Source: JBEBVQ01 sp964527735 (GTDB taxonomy: Bacteria > Bacteroidota > Bacteroidia > Chitinophagales > Chitinophagaceae). From it: a stretch of 64,000 bases of DNA. The first letter of the stretch is position 1, and every line of letters begins with the position of its first letter. The notes under the pieces were generated by a model. That model was not told the DNA's origin. It worked only from the letters and a program-made list of their open reading frames with translations, and searched no databases. Position numbers and translations under genes: made by a program. The stretch lies in NCBI GenBank assembly GCA_964527735.1, contig CAZGPG010000006.1, forward strand, positions 86,571 to 150,570, read 5' to 3'. Of this stretch, positions 35,700 to 44,730 are shown piece by piece.

Positions 35700-36164
35700 T
35701 CAATCACGTAGCCTGCTGGATATCTTATTCATAATATGGATCAACTTCTTTTTGTCATTTTCTCCTATTGCAGAAAACAATATCCTGTCTACACGAGCCA
35801 CAATATTCAGCATCCGCTCCATCAGCTTCACTCCGTCGTCTGTAAGCATTACAATATGTTTCCTCCCGTCATTCGGATCGTCATCAATATGCACATATCC
35901 ATACTCTGCCAACAAACGGATTGTCCTTAACACAGAGGCCTTGTCCCTTCCGGTCTCTTCCGCAAGCTCCTGCTGCGATTGTTCCCCTCCCATGTAAAGC
36001 ACCATCAGCAACGGTATCTGCTCGGCACGCACGGCATAACCACTATTGGCCAGATAGCGGTTTGCCCGCTTGAACAATATGCGATTCATATACCCCAGAT
36101 GGAACAGCAGGATATCATCCTTCCTCTTTCCACAATCCCACCGGTCTGCATTTTTAGTTGACAT
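35700..36164 (-). CDS. MarR family transcriptional regulator
   Basis: A 154-residue winged-helix regulator. AEQIPLLMVLYMGGEQSQQ and LAEETGRDKASVLRTIRLL form the recognition part, followed by the wing DDDPNDGRKHIVMLTDDG and a C-terminal dimer helix. As the first gene of the RND operon it is expected to repress that operon and itself and to release DNA on binding a ligand. A GTTGA-CATA-TCAAC palindrome overlaps its own start codon and is a likely target. Confidence 0.92.
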   Translation of the reverse strand: MSTKNADRWDCGKRKDDILLFHLGYMNRILFKRANRYLANSGYAVRAEQIPLLMVLYMGGEQSQQELAEETGRDKASVLRTIRLLAEYGYVHIDDDPNDGRKHIVMLTDDGVKLMERMLNIVARVDRILFSAIGENDKKKLIHIMNKISSRLRD

Positions 36165-36170
36165 ATCAAC
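36157..36170. promoter_or_regulatory. Candidate MarR operator overlapping marR start
   Basis: GTTGA-CATA-TCAAC, with 5-base arms, covers the marR ATG region (start at 36164). TTGA/TCAA half-sites are typical of MarR-family operators, and the position fits autoregulation. Confidence 0.45.
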
Positions 36171-36276
36171 GAATTAGATAAAAACCACTGATTGAATATT
36201 TTGGCAAAGTTCCGTTGTGGGGATTATTCAAAAAAGGTTAAAAACGCTATAATTTTGGTCAAATTATCTCATTTAC

Positions 36277-37179
36277 TCATTTAATAGGCGTCTTTCGGTA
36301 AGCAAGAGGAGAAAGGCCGGTATGGTGCTTGAAGAATTTGCCAAACTGGGATTGACTGGGAAAATGAAGCGCTTCCGTAACTTGCTGGATATTGAGCGCA
36401 GCGTTCAGCAACAGGAATTTAGCTTCGCGTATGATCGTCTCGTCAATGAGCTGGCCGGCACTTTTACCTGTAAAATCCTTAACTGCCTGCGACAGGTATT
36501 TGGGAGTAACGAACAGCATATCGGCATATTCATGCACTTTTCTCTTTTCTTTGAAATACTGGGATACCAATGTGGCAAAACTGACCGTAAGCTCTTCCTT
36601 CCTGTCCAGTTTGGGCGGAGGGTGTGCAGCAGTGCCCACACGGCTGGCAATGCTTGCCATTTCATACATTAAAACGAGGAAGCTGTACTGCATAATTTCC
36701 TTTGCAAAAGGATAATTTTCCGGGTAATTACCCGTATCCCGGAGTTGCTTCAACAAACCGGTAAGGCGGGATTGGTCCTGCGATGTTAGCGACAGCAGGG
36801 GCATATGATTTGCCGTAAAGAAATGTAAAGCATCCACACGGTGCTTATGCATGCCTATAGCAGCAAGGTATTCGGGCGTGAATATCACACCTGCATACCG
36901 ACAGCCCGGGCTGACGGAAACAACCTCCTTAAGCGCAGCAGGGGCTGCTACTGCAAATGTATTTTTAGTCAGGCTGTATTCTTTCAGGTTTACACGCACC
37001 CGGAATGTCCCTCTTTCCACTACAATGATGGTAAAGAAATCGGACCGGATAGGATAATTAATATGGTTGGCGCTTCCGTCTTCGCTCAGGAAAGCAAAGA
37101 TGCCGCTGAAGCCTTTTTCGCCGAGCAGATTGGAAAATGTTTCTTTAACGGCGCCGGTTACCTGTGGTTTATCCCGCAT
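36277..37179 (-). CDS. AraC family transcriptional regulator
   Basis: A 300-residue regulator. Residues about 20-170 form a cupin-like sensor domain (FFTIIVVERGTFRVRVNLKEYSL). The last 100 residues carry two helix-turn-helix motifs: VHEYADMLFVTPKYLSQAVKDF and IQQVTEALHFPSQSQFGKFFKHHTG, ending in LSPLAYRK. It lies between the DUF4838 gene (upstream, 51-base gap) and marR (112-base gap) on the same strand and could regulate either; the ligand is unknown. Confidence 0.92.
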   Translation of the reverse strand: MRDKPQVTGAVKETFSNLLGEKGFSGIFAFLSEDGSANHINYPIRSDFFTIIVVERGTFRVRVNLKEYSLTKNTFAVAAPAALKEVVSVSPGCRYAGVIFTPEYLAAIGMHKHRVDALHFFTANHMPLLSLTSQDQSRLTGLLKQLRDTGNYPENYPFAKEIMQYSFLVLMYEMASIASRVGTAAHPPPKLDRKEELTVSFATLVSQYFKEKRKVHEYADMLFVTPKYLSQAVKDFTGKSAGQLIDETIIREAKFLLLNAALNIQQVTEALHFPSQSQFGKFFKHHTGLSPLAYRKTPIK

Positions 37180-37230
37180 AAATCACCTGTGCTTAATGAC
37201 CTGACAATACTTCCAAAGGTAGGAACATTT

Positions 37231-39486
37231 CTATTCCACCATAATTTCATCACAGGCTACGGCGGGTTTTTTACGCTCATGAAAACGCCATGCAGGCAGA
37301 CCTGCCGGACACACAGCTGTTACTCTTAAGAACCGGGCCTTTGTCCCCGAAGGAAGTGTGAATAAATACTGCGGCAATACCACATCAAAATCCTCATCCC
37401 GCACCGGCATCAGCTTCTTACTTACCGTCCGGTATTCGCTCCCGTCCTCAGACACTTCAATCGTCACCGATAGCGGGAGGAAAATATAATGTTTCGGATC
37501 ATGCAGAAAACCGGCAGTGACCGTACGCAGCGCCACTATATTTCCCAGGTCTATGGTTACTTCCATGTCATGCCCGTAAAAGAGCAGCCAGTTGTAGCTG
37601 TAATCCTTACTGCCGTGCAATCCGTCGATAAGTGTAGCGGAACCTCTTGCCGGATAATCGGGAGAAAACGGGTACCTGAAGCTGATGTCCGCATCCTCCG
37701 CTCTGTTACGCTTCCAGGAGCGGGCTAACAATTCTTTCCATTCTTTCTCATACACAGCGGGTGTGATCCCGCCTTCCGACAATTCACGGACACCGGCGGC
37801 TTCCGCCTGCGCTGCAAAACGCGTTACACGCTCCGGCCAGTTTTTACGCATCTGGTATTCACCATTATCATCTCCGGATAAATACCCGTACCGCTGCGTC
37901 CCGTAAAACGCCGATTGCTGGAGCACTACATATTCAAGCGGCAAACGTGCACGTGCTACACGCAACTCCCGGACGGGATCTTTTTCCACAGCAGCCTCTG
38001 CTTCGTCCAGTAAGGATGAATAACGGTCAATCCGCTCCGGAGAAAGATAGTCCGAGTGATTATTGACAGGATTCCCGTAAATATCAAGCGTTGCTCCGGA
38101 GGCGCCAACCGCTTCATACAAAACATCAAGATAGTTATTTACAGCATTTGCCGCAGCGCCGTAATAGCCGGTCATAAAATCGGCCCGGACGGCCGCCTCA
38201 TCCGTTTCCGGATCCCACAGCAGCCTGGCATGAAGGTAGCTGTTCCATTCCGCCATATCGGAATAGTTATCCTCACTCCCGTGCAGGAATACGCCGGACA
38301 CTCCTTTTTTGGAAAAATAGCGCAAGTTCTGAGCTGCATGACGATAGTCGGGGAACGGCGTCAGGAAATTGGTAAACTGAGTAGTATAATCCCAGATAAA
38401 AAGGTGGTCTGTTATGGCCGACCATTCCTCCAGATTTTTACGAAACCCTGCGGCTGAAGGCTCTGAAGATAACGGTTTGGTACGCCAGGCGTCGATGCTA
38501 CTGAGAAAGACATACACATTCTGTGCAGGACGTGTCTTCCGGGGCGGGCGTGATGTATATGTGTACGCGAGTGTAGTGAAATGCTGATCCGGAAACACTG
38601 CCGCTACCCGGTTCACAAAACGTATCAGTGAGCCCTGGGGACCGCCTTCTTCAGCGTCTGTTGCTGCACACTGATCGCAGGTACAGTACAGTGGCTCATC
38701 ATTAGGGCTTACCGACCAGTATATGGCATCCGGCCGCTGCTGCATCGCTTTACGCAGGTATGCTACTGTATGCCGGAAGACGTCTTCGTTGCTCAGGCAT
38801 AGTTGTACCGGCCGCCTGCGTCCCTGCACCAGGGAGTAATATTCGGGATGTGCTGCAAAGTGCTGTTCCGGCGGCAGCAGCTTGAAATATGAATGCCCCC
38901 ACAATCCCCACAGGTCTTCAAACCGGTGCAGCTTATGCCAGTCGAGGTATTCGGGATCGTTGGAAGCGGGATAATAAGTCTGACGGAATACGAACTGCGG
39001 GCTTTGTACATCCCGGATACCGGAAGCGATAGCAATATCTTTCTGTACAGGGACGAAGGCCGGCTCACCACCGGCATATTTTCGGCATCCCAGATATTTC
39101 TCAAGAAACGTATACACACCGTACAACGTACCTTTCCCCGACGCGCCGCATATATACACAGCAGATGCATCGGTGCGGATTTGAAAACCATCGTACCGGG
39201 CACCGGGATTACCGGCGTTTTTTACCTTCCCGATATAAATGGCTGTTGTGCCTTCAAAATTCCCTTCCGGAACAACAGGCAACATGGCGCCCGTCATGCG
39301 ATGTATATAATGCTGCAATACCTCTGCCGCCTTTTTTTCATCGGGACGGGCATTACCGGGTATAACGATCCGGTACGTACTGGCGCCGTTTTCCACAAGC
39401 AGCAACGGAGGACCGGCACTGCAGGAAGTAGTAAATATTGATAACAAAAAAATGGCAGCAACAGTTACAACGCTATTTCTGAACAT
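37231..39486 (-). CDS. DUF4838 lipoprotein, glycosidase-like
   Basis: A 751-residue protein from ATG 39486 with a lipoprotein signal peptide (MFRNSVVTVAAIFLLS, lipobox TTSC). Residues about 30-150 resemble the glucuronidase/hexosaminidase N-terminal accessory domain (EKKAAEVLQHYIHRMTG). The DUF4838 barrel follows (YWSVSPNDEPLYCTCDQC; HLFIWDYTTQFTNF; GVFLHGSEDNY). The last 140 residues resemble an F5/8-type discoidin carbohydrate-binding domain (YNWLLFYGHDMEVTIDLG). The likely role is polysaccharide processing at the cell surface; enzymatic activity is inferred from fold only. Confidence 0.82.
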   Translation of the reverse strand: MFRNSVVTVAAIFLLSIFTTSCSAGPPLLLVENGASTYRIVIPGNARPDEKKAAEVLQHYIHRMTGAMLPVVPEGNFEGTTAIYIGKVKNAGNPGARYDGFQIRTDASAVYICGASGKGTLYGVYTFLEKYLGCRKYAGGEPAFVPVQKDIAIASGIRDVQSPQFVFRQTYYPASNDPEYLDWHKLHRFEDLWGLWGHSYFKLLPPEQHFAAHPEYYSLVQGRRRPVQLCLSNEDVFRHTVAYLRKAMQQRPDAIYWSVSPNDEPLYCTCDQCAATDAEEGGPQGSLIRFVNRVAAVFPDQHFTTLAYTYTSRPPRKTRPAQNVYVFLSSIDAWRTKPLSSEPSAAGFRKNLEEWSAITDHLFIWDYTTQFTNFLTPFPDYRHAAQNLRYFSKKGVSGVFLHGSEDNYSDMAEWNSYLHARLLWDPETDEAAVRADFMTGYYGAAANAVNNYLDVLYEAVGASGATLDIYGNPVNNHSDYLSPERIDRYSSLLDEAEAAVEKDPVRELRVARARLPLEYVVLQQSAFYGTQRYGYLSGDDNGEYQMRKNWPERVTRFAAQAEAAGVRELSEGGITPAVYEKEWKELLARSWKRNRAEDADISFRYPFSPDYPARGSATLIDGLHGSKDYSYNWLLFYGHDMEVTIDLGNIVALRTVTAGFLHDPKHYIFLPLSVTIEVSEDGSEYRTVSKKLMPVRDEDFDVVLPQYLFTLPSGTKARFLRVTAVCPAGLPAWRFHERKKPAVACDEIMVE

Positions 39487-39619
39487 AGAATTAATGCAAA
39501 TTTTCCACCAATGAAATAACCAGCCAATGCCATTCAAGCGCGACAGACATAAGCCACCGGCAATTTAGGCATTTATTTTATTCATCCGGATTGACAAAGC
39601 ACCGGATATCCCTTTCACT

Positions 39620-39662
39620 AAAAAAAACATCCTGGCCCGGGAAACCGGCACCAGGATGTTTT
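39620..39662 (-). terminator. Terminator of the PKD/T9SS giant gene
   Basis: Minus strand ACATCCTGG and CCAGGATGT form a 9-base stem around a 15-base, partly self-pairing loop, followed by a run of T. It lies just after the stop at 39681. Confidence 0.85.
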
Positions 39663-39680
39663 CAAATTTATTATCTACCA

Positions 39681-42600
39681 CTACCTGATAACAGTCTTCT
39701 GCACATCGTAAAACAGATCATCAGATCCTTTCAGGGAAATAAACAATATAGTCCCCGAAGGCAGGTTCAGGTCAACAGGGATTGCATTCATACCCAAGGT
39801 AGCGTCAACGCTCCTTGAGAATACAATCTTGCCGGTAACATCTGATATGTTCAGATTAAGAATCCTTTCCTGATCCGATACAAAGCGGCATTCAAACTTG
39901 CCTTCGTTCGGATTCGGCGCAATGGTCAGCGTTCTTGAATCCAGTGCTCTTGTAGCTGTAACAGCCTCCTGCGAGAAAGAAACATCACTTATATGCAGGG
40001 TAACATCCTGGCTTTTACCGCCGCCCGTGTTATACGTGAAAACGATCGTCTTCACATCTTTCGGGTTAAACGGCGCTTCGATACGGTCAGAGAGGAAGTC
40101 GTCAAAGCTGATCGTATACTCTTTGCCTTTTTCAGTAAGCTGAACTACCGTTTTATACTGGCTCCGCCAGTCAACAATGGAGTCGCGTGTCAGGCGTACC
40201 TCAACTTCTCCGTTACCTTGTGCATAGAATTTAAGCGATTTGTACGCTGTCAGGTCTGCTTTTTCCGTACCGGACCGTATCGCTTTATATATGGATACAT
40301 AGTCCCTGCTTTTCGCCTGCAAGGTAACATTCCTGTACACCGGGTATTCGCCGTCCTTATATACACGCTCTTTATTATTACCACGCTCAAAGCGCTCAAC
40401 GACAGTATAGCTATTGTCGTAATCAATACCCCAGTTACCATCAGCCATATACACTTCATCTTCCAGTACACCGTCGAGGTACACGCTACCCTGGTATTCA
40501 TAACCGTCTTTGATAGGAATGACAAATACGTTGTCTTTACCCGGTACCAGATCCAGCGGAATTTCCATGGTAGTCAGTCCGGCATCTTCATTAATGCGTT
40601 CTTCAAATACCAGCCTGCCTGACTTGGCATTTGTCGTATTATTGATACGCACGATCAGGTTTTCCTTATCCCTCATACCATAGGTAATATATGCTTTGGG
40701 CAATACGAGCGCATTGATCTGCTGAACGGGCTGCTCTTTCTTCAGATTATCCAGCACGTCTCCGGCCAGCTTAACGGCGTGATCCGGATGAGCCGACCAA
40801 ACCTGGAAGTTGTACATATCCTCATCGGGTTCGTATGAAGACAACAGCCAGTTGGTCTGAAGTGTATAGTTGTCGCGGCGCTTATCTTTCCCAACGACAA
40901 AAGCAATTGCATATTCAACGATACCGCCGTCGCGCTTCAGGGCAAAACGGGTAAAGTCGTATCCCTGTATTTTGATGTCTTCCACAAATAACAGCTCTGC
41001 ACCGCGGAACCTGTCGCAGATAGACTTGGTATGACTATAGGCCCGATCAAGGGTTTTGATGCCCAGCGCTACCGCTTTTGCTTTCTGATCGCGTGTGTAG
41101 TCTACCGACAGTACATCAACTGCAGAAGTGATAGTCAACAGGTCTGTAGGAGAAGTGATATATACCGCATCTCCTGTTTCCAGTTGCGCCGGTATCATAT
41201 CAGCAAGCTCCTGTCCGTTCTTTGTGCCTTTCGCCACAGCATTGAACACCGCAGGCATAAACGCTGCTGTTTTAGCATAATCTACTTTGGTGTCCACACT
41301 ATTCCTGATCCTGTTAAAATCACGTTTTGTGACAAGACCACCCATGCTTTCGCTTTCAATACCGCCGTCATTACCTGAGCTTACCGAATCCGACAATACT
41401 ACAATAGTCTGTTTTGCCGTATCGGCACATCCTGAAACAGCAGTAACGATCAGTGTTACTTCATAGGTGCCGGCCGAATCAAAGGATTTTACAGGATGTA
41501 AATCAGAAGATGTGCTCTGGTCTCCAAAAGCCCAATGGTGCGTATTTGCTCCTGTAGCAGTTGAGGTAAATACAAAGCTGTTACCGGTCAGTTCTTGTGT
41601 CGCTTCATTAACAGTAAATCCTGCAACAGGCGCGTCATCCACAGTGACAGCGAGTGTAGCGGTATCAGATCCTCCGACGCCGGTTACAATCAATTGCACG
41701 GTAAAGTTACCCGACGTACCATAGCTGTATACCGGGCTTGCCTGTGCAGACGTATTTCCGTCACCAAATGACCAGGCATAGGTCAACGGTGCAGCGCCAG
41801 TGGAAGTGTTAGTAAATGAGAAGCTGTTGCCACCCAGGCATTGCTTATCGTTATTGATTGTAAATGACGCATCCGTTACTTCGGGGATCACTTTCACAGT
41901 TTTGTATACATACGCCATGCAGCCTTTCTCTGTATAGACAATCTGCTTTACCTGGTATGTTCCGGCAGCTGCATAACTATGTACCGGATCAGCTGCATTC
42001 GATGTATTACCATCGTCAAATATCCAATGATAGTGGTGCGCACTGTATGTAGAAGTAAACTGGAAACTGTTGCCGCTCAGATACTGAATCGTATCACTAA
42101 CACTGAATCCTGCCTGTGGTGCGTCTACAATTACAGTTTTGGATATGGAGTCTTTGCTACCAGCACCGGTTACTACAAGCTTCACAATATATGTGCCGGC
42201 TGTGGCGTAAGTATGAGTGGCATTTTGAGTGGTAGCGGTATTACCGTCACCAAAATTCCAAAGATATGTCAATGGCGCAGCGCCGGTTGAAGTACTCGTA
42301 AACGAGAAACTGTTACCGTCAAGGCATTGCTTGTCGTTGTTGATCGTAAACTTAGCATCTGTCGGGGTTTCTGTAACAGTTACCACAAGCGTAGTACTAT
42401 CTTTACATCCTTTATTGGTGGTAATTACCTGCTTCACCGTATATGTACCCGCTGCTGCATAACTGTGGGTAGGGTTCTGCACGGCAGACGTATTACCATC
42501 ATCGAAGTACCATTTATATGCGTTACCACTTGCATGGTTCGATGTCGTAAATACAAAGCTGTTACCAATCAATGCCTGTGCAGCATTGTTCACTGTAAAT

Positions 42601-44441
42601 CCCGGAGTCGCAGCCGGCCATACATTCACCGTCTTCGTAACTGAATCCTTCCCACCTGCACCGGTCACTACCAGCTTTACGGAGTATGTGCCGGCTGCGG
42701 CATACGTATGAGTTGCATGCTGGGTAGTAGCGGTATTGCCATCGTCAAAGTACCACTTATAGGTCAATGGTGCAGCGCCGGTTGAAGTGCTCGTAAACGA
42801 GAAACTGTTACCATCAAGGCATTGCTTATCATCGTTGATGGTAAACTTGGCATCAGTCGGGGTTTCCGTAACGGTTACTACCAGCGTTGTGCTGTCTTTG
42901 CAGCTCTTGTTGCTCGTGATCACCTGCTTCACCGTATAAGTACCCGCTGCAACATAGCTGTGTGTGGGATTCTGACTGGTAGATGTGCTGCCATCATCGA
43001 AATACCATTTGTATGTGTTACCGCTCGCATGATCTGATGTAGTAAACACAAAACTATTGCCGGGCAGTGTCTGTGCGGCATTGTTCACCGTAAATCCGGT
43101 TACCGGTGCAGGCCATACGTTTACGGTCTTGGTAACAGAGTCCTTACCGCCGGCGTCGGTCACTACCAGCTTCACGGAGTACGTGCCGGCTGCGGCATAC
43201 GTATGAGTTGCATGCTGGGTAGTGGCGGTATTGCCATCGTCAAAGTGCCATTTATAGGTCAGCGGACCTGTTCCGGTTGAAGTGCTCGTAAAAGAGAAGC
43301 TGTTGCCACCGATGCATTGTTTGTCTGCATTGATCGTAAACGACGCTGCGGGAGGCGTGGAAGGTATGCTGCATCCGGAAACATCAGGCAGGAAAATGGC
43401 ATAGTGAATTTCACCGCCAGCCTGCTGCTTAAAGGATTTGGCAATTATCTGGCCTTCAATATTGGCATTATTACCTGATTTTGTAACCGTTGCAAACGGA
43501 GCAAACACCGTACCTTGCACGGCTCCGTTGCCCTGTATGGTCAATGAGGTAGTATTATAAAAATTGTAGAGAATATACTGGCTCCCGGTGAGCCCCCCGA
43601 AACTGCCTGCGGAATTATAGACATTCCAGTTAAAACTGCCCGGTGCATTTACATTGATGATCAATATATGGTTAGGAGAAGGTGTATTCATGAAGTTAAG
43701 CTCGTCCATCTTATTCATTTCTGTACCGCTTATGTTCAGAATATTGATACCGGTATTCAGCGTAATTCTTACCTGGTTGGGCATATTGGTACGCCCAATG
43801 ACCTGGTTGCCGGAATTGGTAAGATGTGCATTGTCCATACATGCAGCAAGGCTTGTCGCAGTATGCTGCATTTGCGCAAATGCAGCAGCAAAATCGATCA
43901 GATTGCCCTCGAACACCGGATTGCCGGAAGCGCTTACTTCCGGACTGTAGGTATTAGCCTTTGCAGAAAGCTCTATCCTGGGCGAACCATCGTAGTTGTC
44001 GCCGGGAGTAATGCGGATCGGGGAATAGGAATTATTTGGATCTTTGTACCACGCTTTTGAATTATTCTGTTGGCCGATCTTTACATAAGCGTCTTTCAGA
44101 ACCTTGAAGGAATTACCTCCCTCATAATGTACCTTACCTCCAACCAGCAGCCCTATGGTAATGCCGCCTACCTGAAAGGTACCGCCAGAATGAGCGGCCA
44201 CATCATGGTTCCCCTTTATTTTCAGATTACCTCCTACAGCCATCGGGCCTTCGGTTTCACTGGTAGACATTTCAGCATCCTCCAGAAAGAATGCATTAAA
44301 ATTGAGTGCGGGACTGGTAGGACTTTGCGCCCCTACCCGGACTGCAAGCAACAGCAGCAAGCTGAGCAGCAAGATCCATGTCCGGAAATTGTACCGGTTG
44401 ATGATACTGTAGCGCCGGTTCAGTGTAACATTGACAGACAT
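39681..44441 (-). CDS. Giant choice-of-anchor A / PKD-repeat surface protein with T9SS domain
   Basis: A 1586-residue predicted surface protein. A signal-anchor region (residues about 20-39, ending GAQ) is followed by a choice-of-anchor A domain (45-356; FFLEDAEMSTSETEGPMAVG and GTVFAPFATVTKSGNNANIEG). Eight PKD domains follow (365-1018), arranged as four dyads in which FTIN-DKQC and FTVN-AxQ types alternate. Residues about 1030-1500 are a beta-rich region of unknown function, and the last 80 (IAPNPNEGKFECRFVS onward) are a type A T9SS sorting domain. It has its own promoter and terminator but lies just beyond the exopolysaccharide-like operon, so an adhesive or matrix-binding role is plausible. 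Confidence 0.88.
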   Translation of the reverse strand: MSVNVTLNRRYSIINRYNFRTWILLLSLLLLLAVRVGAQSPTSPALNFNAFFLEDAEMSTSETEGPMAVGGNLKIKGNHDVAAHSGGTFQVGGITIGLLVGGKVHYEGGNSFKVLKDAYVKIGQQNNSKAWYKDPNNSYSPIRITPGDNYDGSPRIELSAKANTYSPEVSASGNPVFEGNLIDFAAAFAQMQHTATSLAACMDNAHLTNSGNQVIGRTNMPNQVRITLNTGINILNISGTEMNKMDELNFMNTPSPNHILIINVNAPGSFNWNVYNSAGSFGGLTGSQYILYNFYNTTSLTIQGNGAVQGTVFAPFATVTKSGNNANIEGQIIAKSFKQQAGGEIHYAIFLPDVSGCSIPSTPPAASFTINADKQCIGGNSFSFTSTSTGTGPLTYKWHFDDGNTATTQHATHTYAAAGTYSVKLVVTDAGGKDSVTKTVNVWPAPVTGFTVNNAAQTLPGNSFVFTTSDHASGNTYKWYFDDGSTSTSQNPTHSYVAAGTYTVKQVITSNKSCKDSTTLVVTVTETPTDAKFTINDDKQCLDGNSFSFTSTSTGAAPLTYKWYFDDGNTATTQHATHTYAAAGTYSVKLVVTGAGGKDSVTKTVNVWPAATPGFTVNNAAQALIGNSFVFTTSNHASGNAYKWYFDDGNTSAVQNPTHSYAAAGTYTVKQVITTNKGCKDSTTLVVTVTETPTDAKFTINNDKQCLDGNSFSFTSTSTGAAPLTYLWNFGDGNTATTQNATHTYATAGTYIVKLVVTGAGSKDSISKTVIVDAPQAGFSVSDTIQYLSGNSFQFTSTYSAHHYHWIFDDGNTSNAADPVHSYAAAGTYQVKQIVYTEKGCMAYVYKTVKVIPEVTDASFTINNDKQCLGGNSFSFTNTSTGAAPLTYAWSFGDGNTSAQASPVYSYGTSGNFTVQLIVTGVGGSDTATLAVTVDDAPVAGFTVNEATQELTGNSFVFTSTATGANTHHWAFGDQSTSSDLHPVKSFDSAGTYEVTLIVTAVSGCADTAKQTIVVLSDSVSSGNDGGIESESMGGLVTKRDFNRIRNSVDTKVDYAKTAAFMPAVFNAVAKGTKNGQELADMIPAQLETGDAVYITSPTDLLTITSAVDVLSVDYTRDQKAKAVALGIKTLDRAYSHTKSICDRFRGAELLFVEDIKIQGYDFTRFALKRDGGIVEYAIAFVVGKDKRRDNYTLQTNWLLSSYEPDEDMYNFQVWSAHPDHAVKLAGDVLDNLKKEQPVQQINALVLPKAYITYGMRDKENLIVRINNTTNAKSGRLVFEERINEDAGLTTMEIPLDLVPGKDNVFVIPIKDGYEYQGSVYLDGVLEDEVYMADGNWGIDYDNSYTVVERFERGNNKERVYKDGEYPVYRNVTLQAKSRDYVSIYKAIRSGTEKADLTAYKSLKFYAQGNGEVEVRLTRDSIVDWRSQYKTVVQLTEKGKEYTISFDDFLSDRIEAPFNPKDVKTIVFTYNTGGGKSQDVTLHISDVSFSQEAVTATRALDSRTLTIAPNPNEGKFECRFVSDQERILNLNISDVTGKIVFSRSVDATLGMNAIPVDLNLPSGTILFISLKGSDDLFYDVQKTVIR
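41388..43349 (-). repeat. Four tandem PKD dyads, ~495-bp period
   Basis: Residues 365-1018 of the giant protein. The FTIN-type units begin at about residues 368, 533, 698 and 860, spacing 165, 165 and 162, each followed by an FTVN or FSVS-type unit. The first three dyads are highly similar in protein and DNA, for example the segments near 42272 and 42770, which points to recent duplication of a two-domain unit. Confidence 0.85.
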
Positions 44442-44531
44442 TGTTGTTTGGTTATTGAGTGAAAAAATGAAGTGTGTATAATTACAGGGAATGATATGTA
44501 TCTGCTCTTTCGTAAATAATAATTACGTGAG

Positions 44532-44539
44532 CAAAAATA
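44532..44539 (-). promoter_or_regulatory. Candidate -7 element for the PKD giant gene
   Basis: Minus strand TATTTTTG followed by C matches TAnnTTTGY. It lies 90 bases before the ATG at 44441 and downstream of the TPR-gene terminator, supporting separate transcription of the giant gene. Confidence 0.5.
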
Positions 44540-44640
44540 TTACGGCAGGAAGCAAAAGGGTGTTAACCGGATGTTATTTGCAAATGTTAATCAATTGTTA
44601 TTCTCAACAATACACATTGCGAATGGAAATAAATTAAATA

Positions 44641-44688
44641 AAAAATACCCCGGATCGCATTTCATTCTCAATGGAATACGAACCGGGG
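44641..44688 (-). terminator. Terminator of the exopolysaccharide-like operon
   Basis: Minus strand CCCCGG and CCGGGG bracket a longer partly paired stem containing CCATTGAGAATG, followed by TATTTTTT. It lies about 40 bases after the TPR/YaiO gene stop. Confidence 0.8.
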
Positions 44689-44730
44689 CTACCTGATAAT
44701 CTCAGGAAATACTATGACAACAGCAGCGCT

